NCBI GenBank assembly: GCA_037178855.1
Contig: JASJZC010000005.1
Location: 9,362,001 to 9,426,000, forward strand
DNA from: Oscheius sp. JU75
Taxonomy: Eukaryota; Nematoda; Chromadorea; Rhabditida; Rhabditidae
Direction of reading: 5' to 3'
DNA length: 64,000 nucleotides
Position numbers and translations under genes: made by a program. Below, piece after piece: positions 10,173 through 21,410 of this stretch. The notes beneath the pieces were generated by a model. It saw nothing but the letters and a program-made list of their open reading frames with translations. It ran no database searches and was not told the origin of the DNA. The first letter of the stretch is position 1. Each line of letters begins with the position of its first letter.

Positions 10173-11537
10173 ATGAGTGTACGTACGCGGCGTACGATAA
10201 GAGTAGCTACGACTACTTCTCCTGTCCACATTTGGCAAACTTATCCTCCACCTATTTTGTTCACCCAAGCACAGGGAAACGAAACTAATACCCAGGACTA
10301 TTTTGAGGTAGGAAGACCCACTCTCATAGTTAAGTTTTTCAGTCATTAACTGAAGTTGCTCCCGGCGACAAAGGCTTTACCTACTATGGGTCCATTGCTT
10401 TATATCTGATAGTCCTTCTTTTTACATTTGCGTTCAACTTAGCCTTGTTGTATGCGTTGTTTAAGGGGAGAAAGGTCTTTATGCAGGTACTATCCCTGTC
10501 ACCGTCTCTACACACCCAATCTTCCAGAGACCCTTCTTCCAACTCCTCGTCCAAATCGTCTTTGCCAACTTCTTCTTCTCTATCTGTTCCGGTGTTACTA
10601 GTGGACCTATTGTCACAATATTGGACATCGACCAGACTGTCAAATACCTCAATTCGAGTAAGTTGTTCGCCTTGAAGTAACTTGTCTATAGCTGTTTACA
10701 ATGTTTTTAATAGCATCGGTTCCGTTTATGACAACCTGACTCAATACATTTTTCTCCTAATAGCTATACATCGTCTCTATGTGGTTCTCTTCCCTCAGAG
10801 ATCCCACAGTTTCTTCGAGAACTGGCCCTTCAAGCTGATCCAGCTCCTCTTCTGGCTTCTAGCAATCTCCATCAGTACAGGAAAAGCCTACTTCGACTGC
10901 GGCTTTCGCTATTTCAAACAGTCTGACGAAAGGGGAGATGTGGAGGACAATGAAGAGTACAGATTCTACTGTATACTGGACAAGACGCAGAAATTAAAAA
11001 TGCGAGTAATTAGAGATCCGATTAACAATGACATTCTTTATGTAAGACTCTTGATTTCTTAATAGGATTTTTCAGGGGCTGTATGGCCAAAAAGTAGCGG
11101 TATCTCTGATAATTTTCATTTGCTACTTGGCCATAGTAGTTCGGCTAATCTTCTTGAACAGAACGTCGAAGCATCGCTACAAGGAGACACCGATTCTGTG
11201 CCAGAGAATCTTCATCTACGTCATGCTCCAGGTACTGTTATTCGTAGCGTTCTTAGCAAGCTCTTCAGATTTCCACCCTGATCTCCTACTCCATCTTCGC
11301 GAGGAGAATAGAAGCCAAGATGGCCTTCATTGTTAAACGGCTGGTTGAGACGGTATGGGTGGGACAGACAGCTAAAATGAGACGTTACAGTGTGATCTAG
11401 CTACAGGACTCTTGACACCATTGTTCATCTTTGTCACAAGCTCGGAACTGCAGAAGTTTCTGCTCCCAGCGAAGCGAGAAGCTACCATTACCATTGCAAG
11501 GCCTCCATCGCTGAGCAACTCATCTACTAGCTCATAG
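10173..11537 (+). CDS. Seven-transmembrane chemoreceptor A
   Basis: Seven exons (10173-10307, 10343-10486, 10528-10657, 10692-11041, 11076-11231, 11269-11352, 11391-11537) close in phase and give 381 residues. The protein has a Thr-rich N-terminus with an N-glycosylation site (QGNETN) and seven hydrophobic helices, e.g. ALYLIVLLFTFAFNLALLYA (TM1), YIFLLIAIHRLYVVLFP (TM3 with a cytoplasmic HR pair), LIQLLFWLLAISIS (TM4) and LLTPLFIFVTS (TM7). The C-tail is Ser-rich. This is a nemat­ode-style serpentine receptor, presumably a chemosensory GPCR on sensory cilia; I cannot place it in a named sr family. The last acceptor was chosen at 11390 because the closer AG at 11406 would put a stop in frame. 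It is a close paralogue of receptor B at 13.3-15.1 kb. Confidence 0.85.
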
Positions 11538-11976
11538 ATACCAGCTATCATTGCTTGAAAAGAACAGTAGATTTAAGTTAATTCGTAATAGTTAATACAA
11601 TCCAAGAGATTTTTTCTCACCATTCATTAAGTTTTCCTTCTAATTGATCTTCTTTATTGGGTTGAGCAATTCGCTTAGGGACACTGAACGTTTCCGTCGA
11701 ATAAGTTACCTACATCACTTTAAAACGAGATCTCTGATATCGAAAAAGCTTCAGTACCATAGCTGCTGCAATAGAAGTGCACTGAAGCCCTCTATCAGTT
11801 CCTTTTGGAATCGATGCACCGTCCAGCAGCTCAAATGCACAATACAGCAGTAACAACACACATGCATAGCGGTCCTTCTCCTATCCGGAAAAGGTCTTAC
11901 TTCTGGCGCGTTGAGACAGTGCGGGTAAGACCAACGCGGCTGAGTTATCTTCTGCTAAAAGGAATCACCTTCCTGA

Positions 11977-12494
11977 TCACTCTCGCACTCTAAGTTCAGT
12001 TAAAAACGGAAATATATAAGTCAAATCTTTGATTAAAAATGTACACTGTGTGATTAGGAACAGTCCGGCAAAATGAACTAAAGAAAGTATCCCAGTATAA
12101 CAGTCTAATGGCGTGGTAATAGTAATATCGTTCGGACCAAAAACAATAGTAGCAACGTAATTGCCCATAAATTTGTACGTGTTAACTTCCAAAGGAGCAG
12201 TAAATTTTGCAAGGTCCGTGTCACACAAGACTGGGTTGTCGTGGATCTCCGAGAAGAAATGGATGGTCCTCTTTAACTGTCAAAAGGAAGTATTACAAGA
12301 TATGTGATGACTGTGACGGCGAGAGTCTGCTCCAACGGTATCACAAAATAGTTTAGATCCTCTGCATGCTCGGCGATAACCAGGTCAGAAACCCGTTTAC
12401 AGTCATCGAGCCGCTTCAGAGAGGACAATGAGAAGTTGCCAGGAAATTGAAACATTTTGCTATCTCCAGTAATGTAACATTGACTACGTTTCAC
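11977..12494 (-). CDS. Hypothetical protein fragment with hydrophobic C-terminus
   Basis: Two minus-strand open stretches could join. The first is 12494 to ~12340 (QCYITGDSK..FPGNFSLSSLKRLDDCKR). An intron of about 69 bp ending CCTTTTGACAG would connect it to ~12276-11977 (HFFSEIHDNPVLCDTDLAKF...DITITTPLDC...HFAGLFLIT). The tail is hydrophobic, as in a GPI signal. Upstream exons are not identified and no family is recognised. It may be a broken or spurious gene. Confidence 0.3.
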
Positions 12495-13340
12495 TCCTAT
12501 TGTCTAGGCTCATATAATAACGTCCTTCCCTTGTCGGGTACGCCGCACACGTATCATATGGATGCTATAACAGCTATAACTCTACTCGGATATATCTCGA
12601 CGTACAGACAAACTAAAATAGTGTAGTGCAAAACTGGAACCCGAATCAGTAGTCAATACTTCTATTCAGGGTTGCAGCATTTACTGAATTGTTCAAATAA
12701 GTCTACCAACACCTGGTCCCGATTTAATTTAGCTATTAGCATTCAGGAACTCCGACGAAGAGTGATTGCTCATGCTCGAAGCATGTTCGCGAGTACACAG
12801 GAGTCCAAATAAGTGTAAACTGCGAGGTCTGCTAGAGCCTCGATAAGTCTCCTTGGTAGCACACGTTGAAAGCGAACAAAAAAACGCATACGCACACCTA
12901 GACTCGTTGTCTATACTTCCCCTCCCTCCAAACACTACGAGCGCCGAGACAGTACGGGTGGGATCAATGCGAGTGAGTTCTTTTGTAGTTCTTGTGCAGT
13001 TTCGTGAATGGCAGGTTCCTGCTCTGAACGTTTTATTAATAACAGCTCAATCAACCAACAGTCGAATACTGTTCCAAATTGTCAGTATCAAATGAGCATT
13101 ACAATGGTGGAAACAACACGTCGGTCAGTCGCAATTGCGAAATTCATCTAGATATCCAGACATTCGACTTCCTCATAAAAATCTTTATTACTAGGACGTA
13201 GAAACCTCAGAAATAAGTTTATTTCTTTGTCAGCCCTAATAGAATTACTCCGCGGCGGTGTTAACTACCGCGCATGACGATTCGATTGAATCGGATGCCT
13301 TTCCGAACAAGCCACATACTTACAATTCTTTCTTTACAGC
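12495..13340. other. Intergenic region upstream of receptor B
   Basis: No supported gene. About 38 bp near 12941 (GAGACAGTACGGGTGGGATC) is similar to sequence near 11913 (GAGACAGTGCGGGTAAGACC). The start of receptor B follows a TTTCTTTACAG acceptor-like site. Confidence 0.4.
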
Positions 13341-15114
13341 ATGAGTACTCGGCAAACTACCAAGATGACCACAACAACTACACCTTTCCCGAAGTTAATT
13401 AAAGACAATGTAACCGCGGTTATGTGTACAGCGGCAACCCCAATGCAGACGACAAAAAGTTTCCACAATGCGGCCGACTACTTTGAGGTGTTGGACTAAC
13501 AGACACAGCAACAGTTAAGTTTCAGGTCATGACAGCAGTCGCTCCCGGCGACAAGGACTTTTTCTATTATGGGTCCATTACTCTGTATTTGCTTGTTCTT
13601 CTGTTTACATTGGTACTAAACTTGGCATTGTTGTATGCCTTGTTCAAGGGAAACGAAGTCTTCATGCAGGTACTGTAATTATCTCCGTCTCTCTGTATCT
13701 GCCTGTATTTCTAAGCTACCATAGACCATTACTTCCAGAGACCCTTCTTCCAACTCCTAACCCAAATTGTCTTTGCCAACTTCTTCTTTTCCATCTGCTC
13801 TGGAGTGACAAGCGCTCCTGTAGTTACTATCCTGGACATCAATCAGACCACACTGTATGTCAAATCAAGTAGGCTAGAAGGGTCTTTCAAACACAGTATC
13901 GTTTCAGCAGTTTACTATGTCTTCGACAAAATGGGGTCTGTTTACGACAACCTGACACAATATCTTTTGTTTTTGATTGCTATACATCGTCTCTACGTGG
14001 TTCTCTTTCCACAAGGGTCTCAGAGTTTCTTTGAAGGGTAAGTTTTGACTCCTCTATGGTTTCTGTCGCGCGAAAGCTCTCTACTAAAAAGTGCAATAAG
14101 GTTCTGCCTGTCTATCTTTCAGTCTCTTGTTTTTACCTTTACGATTATCCGTTACTGGTTAGCTTACCACGCAAGACGATCGGGTCGAAGCAGACTCATT
14201 TGTAAACAGCATGCACTTGACCTGGGGCAAGCTTTACATCAATGGTCAAAATAGATCTCGAGACGAAATGTCGAGTCTAATAGAGTAGATGCTGTTCAAG
14301 AATGAGCTTGTCTTTTCTGCTCGCTTAGTCACGCCTGTAGATGAGTTCAAAGCGTGTCATTTTGCAGTTGTTTCTTCAAGATCCTCCAGCTCCTCTTCTG
14401 GCTTCTAGCCATATCTATCAGCACTGGAAAGGCCTACTTCGACTGCGGGTTCCGCTACTTCAATCAGACAGAGAGTGATAAAATACTCCTTAGCAACAAG
14501 CAGTATGTCTTCTACTGCATTCTCGATAAGAAGAGAGAGTTTAATGATACAGTGGTCCGAGACCCGAGCAATCGAGCCATTCTTTACGTAATGTTCTTCT
14601 GTCTTTATTTATTCAAATGGTTTCAGACCCTGTACGGTCAAAAAGTGGTGATCTCATTGATTATTTTTATCTGCTACCTAACTATTGTGGTCCGACTACT
14701 GTTCTTGAACAGAACCTCGAAACATCACTACAAGGAAACACCGATTCTGTGCCAGGGGATCTTCATCTACGCCATGTTTCAGGTCAAGATTTTGTCTGTT
14801 TTTCGAACAGTTCCTTCAGATTTCCACCCTCATATCTTACGTCTTCGACTCTACGAGAATAGAAGCCAAGATGGCCTTCATTGTTAAACGGCTGGTTGAG
14901 ACGGTACGGGTTAGAAATAAATTTCAAACAATATTAAGTTTAGTGTGACTTGCTGACAGGACTCTTGACACCACTCTTCATTTTTGTTACCAGTGCGGAA
15001 CTTCAGAGACTCCTTTTTCCCGCTAAGCCGAAGACGATCATCGCTACGGCACAACGGGAACCGACTAGAACAAGCTCAGCTACAACTTCTAAGAGTCGAA
15101 CGAAGATTTCTTGA
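13341..15114 (+). CDS. Seven-transmembrane chemoreceptor B
   Basis: Eight exons (13341-13487, 13526-13669, 13739-13868, 13908-14037, 14368-14587, 14627-14782, 14820-14903, 14944-15114) close in phase to 393 residues. It aligns along its whole length with receptor A: same N-terminal Thr-rich stretch, VAPGDK motif, RPFFQLL.QIVFANFFFSIC in TM2, IAIHRLYVVLFPQ after TM3 and LNRTSKH.YKETPILCQ before TM6. Exon lengths are identical in the middle of the gene (144, 130, 350, 156, 84). The exception is an extra 330-bp intron at 14038-14367 that splits the 350-nt exon into 130 + 220. Likely a functional chemosensory GPCR; the named family is not assigned. Confidence 0.85.
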
Positions 15115-15569
15115 AGACTGTCAATGAGATCATTTTACTGTTGAGGATAAACAATAGATTATTTTTAAGAATTAAAGTTAAATCATGTAAGACTACCACT
15201 TTCCACTCGATAAATTGAGCTTCCAAACTCCAAATCTAGTCTACAACTCTACTCTCTGGTGTCTGATCGAAATGTGTTTGGCCTGCGTTATGCTCGTAAA
15301 CAAGATTAGATAGTAAGAACAATGGCCGTTGTCATGTTTTTGGACTCTTTATCGATCTGTTTGGCTATTCTTTGGTCTAACAATCAGAACTGCTTGTATT
15401 CGAAGCTCGTCTCCTTTTCGGACAAAGCCGATATACTTTCCTAGCCATTATTCTTGAGAGTGCGACCGAATTTTCCTCTTTTCTTCTGTCGGCTTACGAT
15501 TGCTTAATCTAGTTTTGGCAATATAATTTCCTTTTCGTTACCTGAACTGATCGAGCTACGATTTCAGAA

Positions 15570-17892
15570 ATGCAGACGACTTCCTTTCTTCTATTATCCT
15601 TAGGTACTGTGGTCAGTTCACTGGACTTTGTTGTTTACATTACTCTCATTGGATCTAGTCATCTAGACTTTCTGAATTCTTTAACTGATGAGCTTATGAA
15701 AAGAGGACATACGGTGGTAAGTCAAGTGAGACGAAGGGACAGAGTGACAGAGAGACAAATAGTCATAGACAACTTATTATAATTTAACTTCAGGATGTAG
15801 TAGTTGGAATTCTCAACTCTGGAGTCAAAACAGAGGGAAAGATTCACGGCAGACGAAAAACAACCTTCGGTTTTCCTGGAGACAGTCCCTGGATCACCAC
15901 TACTCATCTCGCGAATCCATTCGAAACTACCACCATTGCCGACAAGTCTCATTTCTATGATAGCTGTCTCAAACTGGCTAAGAGTATCCTCGCCCTTGAC
16001 ACTTGGCTTAAACAAATTTAGTTGGTATGGAGACAGGAATCCCTGTTACTGCCATGTCAAATAGTTCCTATGATGCTGCTCTGGTCACGGATTACGACTT
16101 TGCTGGATACATCTATGCTCGACAAGCAGGCCATACGAAAGTCATGAGCTTCACCTCGGTCGGCATTCTGACAATGGAGGGTGATATACTGGGACTGCCT
16201 AGCCCAGCGAGTATTACTGATTGTGAGTTGCTTCTACGATAGCAAGCCTTTCGAACAAGTGTTGGCTTCTTCATTCGCACCCAAGTTTTTGATGAAATCA
16301 TTCAGTCTCAAGTCCTTGTTTGTTGCGCAGAACTGTGCAAGAAATCTTGACAGTGCATTTAACTTTTCTTCTTGCCTCAGAATATAGACCAACGAGTAAG
16401 TTACAACCGGCTCTGCTCTATCTGGCTCTATGTCCGTTGTGGCACCTTGCCACATTGTTTCAGTTGCAGACAGTCCAAAGTATACAGCCTAGTTTGGAAC
16501 GATTTAGAAACCCTAAAACTCTTCTAATAACTGGCTTTCAGGCAATCTTGACGCCTTCTTCGGTGATCTCGCCTTGATATCCAAAATCAAAAGACTATTC
16601 CACTTGGGAAACCTAAAGTTGAACGTCTTCCCGAACTACGAACAGCGATTCGTGGGTTCCTCTACCACCTTTTTGGAACACAGACATGTTGCAGACACAG
16701 ACTGCTAGAAAGCACTACGGTCAGGATTTTCCTTCCGCTGGTGAACTCGCTCGACAATGTGACATTGTCTTCATCAACGCCAATGAATTTGTAGAGTATC
16801 CGAGGATAATTTCTCAGAAAGTAAAGTATATTGGTGGAATAGCGAGAAGGGAGCCGAAGTCCCTTTCTGAGGTGTGATTGCTCCTACACTTTAAGTTTTG
16901 GTTAGGAATTCGAAGGAATCCTTCAAACAGCTAGGAAGGGAGTGATCGCCGTGGCTTTCGGAACAATGGCTCCCTCGGAAAAGATGCCCCGACGTATCAA
17001 AGAGGCTCTAGTGAATGGCTTTAAAATGTTCCCCGACTACACGTTCATTTGGAGATACACACCAAAAGAAATTGACTGGGATCTGTTCAAGGACGCCAAA
17101 AATATTGTGACTGTGGACTGGATACCGCAGAATGACTTGCTACGTGAGTGAAAAAGCCACAGACAAGACAGTTAGCTAGCGTCGTTGGGCCTGGTACTAA
17201 TACAAACTGTGACGTTTAGAAGACAAAAGAGTGGTCGGATTCGTGACACATTGTGGTCTGAACTCGTTAATGGAGCTTGCACATGCGGGAGTTCCGGCTA
17301 TTGCGATTCCATTGGTTTCCGATCAACTACACAATGGCAGGAATGGTCAGTTGTCTTGCCTCGAAATACTACTCAACAATTAGATTGCGCCGTCGGTGTG
17401 GTCCCCTTTTTCGATCCGCAGACTCAAGATTTAGACAGTAATTTTCAGTTGAACGTCTTGGAATCGGAGTCAATCTCAATAAGCAGACACTTACCGCTGC
17501 TGATATCATTTCCGGTCTGGAAAAAATTCTTCACAATCCACAGTAACCTTTGTCTCCTTATCGAAATGTGAGATTATCTAGATACAAAAAACAATCTACC
17601 CACTTGGCCAAAATGCTCGCTGATCACCCAGATGAGGCCAAGAGGACTTTCGTGAAATGGGCAGAGTTTGGTGCCAAACACGAAAAAATCCACAAGGTTC
17701 GCAGATGCTGTTTCTACAGCAAACCTGTTTCAGCAATACAACCTGATGGAATCTGATATGTCCATATTCACCTACTACTGCGGAGATGTGATTCTGGTCC
17801 TACTTTTCGGTCTCTTCATTGCCATACAATTAGCGCGAATTGTTTTAAGAAGACTTCTATCACATTTTCTAAGAAAAGAAAAACACGAATAA
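15570..17892 (+). CDS. UDP-glucuronosyltransferase (UGT) 1
   Basis: Ten exons (15570-15716, 15794-15983, 16022-16222, 16542-16651, 16695-16871, 16906-17143, 17220-17345, 17449-17542, 17582-17696, 17734-17892) close in phase to 518 residues, typical for the family. UGTs transfer a sugar from a UDP-sugar to small lipophilic molecules in the ER. It has a signal peptide and GSSHLDF with the likely catalytic His. The C-terminal donor-binding signature VDWIPQNDLL..KRVVGFVTHCGLNSLMELAHAGVPA..IPLVSDQ is complete. A transmembrane helix (VILVLLFGLFIAIQLARIV) follows, and a short Lys-rich tail ending KEKHE has lysines at -3 and -5, as in ER retention. A trans-splice-like acceptor lies two bases before the ATG. 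It is a tandem paralogue of the next gene, probably involved in xenobiotic or steroid conjugation; the substrate is unknown. Confidence 0.93.
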
Positions 17893-18510
17893 GCAGTTAT
17901 TGACTAGTGGTAGACTGTTTGTTCTCGTCCCATCCTTTTCAACAGATAGTCACCGATAAGATTGTGGTATTGTTTTAGCTTTTGACTACTGACTACAGAC
18001 CGGAAACAATCGATTTCCACTTTATTCATGCATGAGGAAGTCCATTTTTTCCCTTGTCTTGATTTCGACCAATTGTTACAACTCATTGTCGGATTGTCTC
18101 AGAAACGCAAAACTTAGATAAACGGAATGAGACACTTACGTACAAATGAGTACTGAGGGTTTACAGGAAAACTGCGGCCGGGTTGATAATGGTAAGCAGA
18201 GACAACTTTTTTTTAGTGTCCCTCTAAGAAAAGACAGCTACTACAACAGACAAGAACGAAGCAGAATATAAGCAGCGACCGACGGATTATAGGGGGACAT
18301 TCGCAAGAAAAAGGTAGTAAAAATAACTGGTTCTTTTCTTATTTGTTAGTACAAAACAGTCTACCTATATCTTGCCCAGCTTTGCAGTCAAAAGTGCATG
18401 GACCACAGTTCCGTCTTATCAGTTCTGTTGACTTCTTGCTCCTGACTACCTTCCACCAGTTCGCGGTCATTTTCTTCTACTTTCCAGTTATCTTCTTCCT
18501 CAAAATCTCA
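17893..18510. other. Intergenic region between the two UGT genes
   Basis: No gene recognised. The last ~60 bases are pyrimidine-rich and end at the probable trans-splice acceptor of the second UGT. Confidence 0.45.
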
Positions 18511-18518
18511 TTTTCAGA

Positions 18519-21138
18519 ATGCGGATATTATCACTACTTCTTATATTTCCTCTAGTTTCTTCCCTAAACTTTGTCATTCATCTAACTCTAATTGGAAAAA
18601 GTCACTTGGATTTCATTAATGCCATGGTCAACGCTTTGACGGAAAAGGGACACAATGTGGTTGGTTTTCATAGCATTCCCAACATACAAATTTTTATCAG
18701 GACGTGGTAGTAGCTCTTCTCGGAGATGTGGCTCTCGAAGGTCAGATGAAAAACGCTAGAAATGTGACCTCATTTGGTTTTCCTGGAGGAAGTCCATGGG
18801 GAAAGTCACAACATCTGAACAACCCGTTTGACATGACCTCCAATGTGGATATGGGATTCTTTTACCAGATGACTTTTCGGCTTGGAAAGAGTGAGTTCAA
18901 CTTTTTTGTATCCCAACAAAACCAGAACCACGTGAGAAACAAAGTTTTCGAAGGGAGGCCTTAACAACGGCGCTGTCTAACTTTGGAGTCTGTGGACTAT
19001 AAATTAACGAGAACTTTTCAGTCGGAGTCGAGTCTGGAATTCCTGTCAACTTTATGAGAGCCGGAAACTACAACGCCGCCATTGTTTCGGACTACGACTA
19101 TTTTGGCTACAGTTTTGCTTACGCGGCCGGGATCAGAAAGGTCATGAGCTACGCGTCTACTTCTCTGATGCTGGGACAGGTTTTCGATGCAGGACTACCG
19201 AGTCCTGTCAGCTGTGTGGCCAGTAAACGTTCACTATGGATTAATGTAACACGAGAAAGTTCAGGTATCATGGACCAAGGAGAGCCGAGTTTCACCTTGT
19301 GGTTCAAAATCCAGCAGATGTGGAGGTTTGGAAGGTTCATTTTGTGGGGTCATTCCAAAGCTATTAGGTGAGTTGTTACATGAAATGCTGGTAGCAATTA
19401 TTCACTGAGAGAGACCAAAGTTTATAAATGAAGTCACTCCAAACTTTCAGCCAAACAACCGCCGTCGTTCGCGAGGCTTACGGTGCAGACTTCCCAAATG
19501 TGTGGGACTTGGCCAAGAATCTCGATCTCGTCTTCACAAACGCCAACGAGCTGACAGATGTGCCCAGAACCATCAGTCACAAGATCAAGTTCGTCGGAGG
19601 CATTGGCCTGCGGAAACCGAAGCCATTGACAGCCGAATTCGATAGAATTCTTCAAGAGTCCAGCAAGGGCACGGTCATAGTCTCTTTCGGCACCCAAGTC
19701 CCGCCCAAAAACTTCCCTCTTCGCATCAAGAAGGCTCTCTTGAACTCGTTCAAAAAGTTCCCAGAGCACGCTTTTATATGGAAGTACTCGAAGCAGGAGG
19801 GAGACGAGGAGCTTTTTGAAGAAGTCACTAATGTTATATTGGTCGACTGGCTTCCCCAGACTGATCTTCTTTGTGAGTTGATGGCTTGTTCAGACAGTTA
19901 CGATTATTTGTAGATGACAACCGGGTTGTTGGTTTCATTACCCATTCTGGCCTGAACTCTATGCATGAGTATACACATGCCGGTGTCCCAGTCGTCTCTA
20001 TGCCCCTGTTTGCGGATCAGTACTACAATGCGAGGACAGGTAAGAACTGTTTTCTAATGTTTTCAGTCTAATAACTGTTTACAGAAAAGCATCGCAGTGG
20101 CAAATAAAATAACAACTTAGGTGATACTTGGGCAGACACCACATTTCATTCAAATTTTTTGCGCCTGGAAATTTAAACGAGCCGAAAATAGCCGAAATGG
20201 ACGACATATATGTCGGATATTCTCCCATACGCGTATTTCTGATATGTTTCGCACTATTTATTTTTTCAGAGGATTCTTTTACACGATGACATCAAAAAAA
20301 CATAGTTAGAAGCGCAAAAGATGTCCCTAAGATACCATAAAACTCTATTCGGCATGAATCGGAAAGTTCGCCCCAAAAATTTGGACGCAGGGTGGTGCCT
20401 GTCCAAGTATTACCATAACTTGGCAAGAAAAAAAAACTGTGACATGTATTGTCCCATAGTTCGACAAAAAACTAGGCTGAATGGGACAGTTGCTACAAAA
20501 AACTAAAATACTTCAAGCTGGGATTTCAATATGTGACGGGCCGTCAAATTGAAATCCTGTGTGTCCACAGGTAAAAGAAAAAGAGCAAGCTCACTTCCTA
20601 AGTAAGTAACGGTCCTTCCATTTACTTTGAAAAATACCAAACTGAATCTTATTGGTATTCTTAACAAGCTTTAGAATAATCGTTTTGCTTCAGCCGCCCG
20701 CCTCGGAGTGGGAATCACCATCGACAGATTGGAAGTTAACGAAGACATCATGACTGAAGCTTTGAATCAGATCCTTACAAACGAGACGTAACTCACTTCA
20801 CTCCTTTACAAGCTTGACTCTTCAGGATGAGGTCACAAGCTAAACACATAGCAGCTCTCTTGGCAGACCTTCCGGATCAGGCAAAGGACCGATTCGTGAA
20901 ATGGGCTGTCTTTGCTGCTACCCATGAGAACTTACACAAGGTTTGGTGAATCCACTATCACTAAAACAAAAAATTACAGCAATACAATCTCATGGAAGCA
21001 GATCTGGACATCTTCACGTACTATTGTGGGGACATCGCTTTCGTGTTCCTCCTCGTGATTCTGTCAGTGATAGTCATCTTGAAAAAGACGATATCTGTCG
21101 TTTTGAGTGTATTTAAGAGAAAACTGAAAAGCGATTGA
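18519..21138 (+). CDS. UDP-glucuronosyltransferase (UGT) 2
   Basis: Nine exons (18519-18659, 18701-18890, 19022-19222, 19265-19367, 19451-19872, 19914-20039, 20694-20787, 20826-20940, 20980-21138) close in phase to 516 residues. Several exon lengths match UGT1 exactly (190, 201, 126, 94, 115, 159). The signal peptide, LIGKSHLDF, the donor signature VDWLPQTDLL..NRVVGFITHSGLNSMHEYTHAGVPVVSMPLFADQ, the C-terminal membrane helix and a tail ending KLKSD (Lys at -3 and -5) are present. One difference is THS in place of THC/THG in the signature. One UGT1 intron is absent here. The intron at 20040-20693 is enlarged by a MITE-like insertion and a palindrome. The stop codon lies at the edge of a 280-bp block shared with the 3' end of the Hsp70-like gene at 31.1 kb. 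Confidence 0.92.
18955..18980 (-). repeat. Dispersed GTTAGACAGCG motif, copy 2 (inverted)
   Basis: Within intron 2 of UGT2. On the minus strand it reads GTTAGACAGCGCCGTTGTT, preceded by CACAGACTCCAAA, which resembles the CACAGACGAGAGA before the copy at 45.9 kb. Confidence 0.55.
20117..20418. mobile_element. Probable MITE in a UGT2 intron
   Basis: About 60-bp imperfect terminal inverted repeats: GGTGATACTTGGGCAG..ACCAC on the left (20120 on) and, inverted, GGTAATACTTGGACAG..ACCAC on the right (to 20414), with further similarity through CAAATTTTT. TTA/TAA at both borders fits a TA-type target duplication. It is about 300 bp and encodes nothing. A related short palindromic stretch (TGTCCCAT..ATGGGACA) follows at ~20450-20490. 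Confidence 0.65.
20521..20557. repeat. Nested palindrome in a UGT2 intron
   Basis: GGATTTCAAT at 20521-20530 pairs with ATTGAAATCC at 20548-20557, enclosing a second perfect palindrome, TGACGG-G-CCGTCA. It can form a long hairpin with only a 4-nt internal asymmetry and is probably part of inserted repetitive DNA. Confidence 0.65.
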
Positions 21139-21410
21139 ATGAAATGTTTTCTTATTGGTTATATAGATATGTCTCTGGAGAATAGAGGAAACATATAGAT
21201 TTTTCAGAGGATTTGGCATTCAGACAGAGTCAAAATGGCAGAATGGAGAAGAAGGCGACAAACTTTTTCCGCGTGCTTCCCATTCTTGTAGCAGATCTCA
21301 TTCCAAAATTTCAGTTCATTCCTATCGAGTCGATGAAAATCTCAAGAAGTTCGCTTTCAGTGTTGTGTACTGAGTTTCACATTTGCTGTGAAAGGTGCCA
21401 TATCCACACA
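21131..21410 (+). repeat. 280-bp duplication, copy at the UGT2 3' end
   Basis: From GATTGAATGAAATG to GGTGCCATATCCACA this block is largely identical (small indels and scattered substitutions) to 31107-31396. There it is the end and 3' flank of an Hsp70-like gene. Here it begins at the UGT2 stop codon and leads into an Hsp70 pseudogene, so it is most simply the left-over 3' flank of a lost Hsp70 copy. Confidence 0.85.

Noticed and set aside
16380-16500. Exon with SYNRLCSIWLYVRCG in UGT1
   Set aside because: Its phase cannot join exon 3 without a stop; splicing directly from 16222 to 16542 restores a family-typical 518-residue protein.
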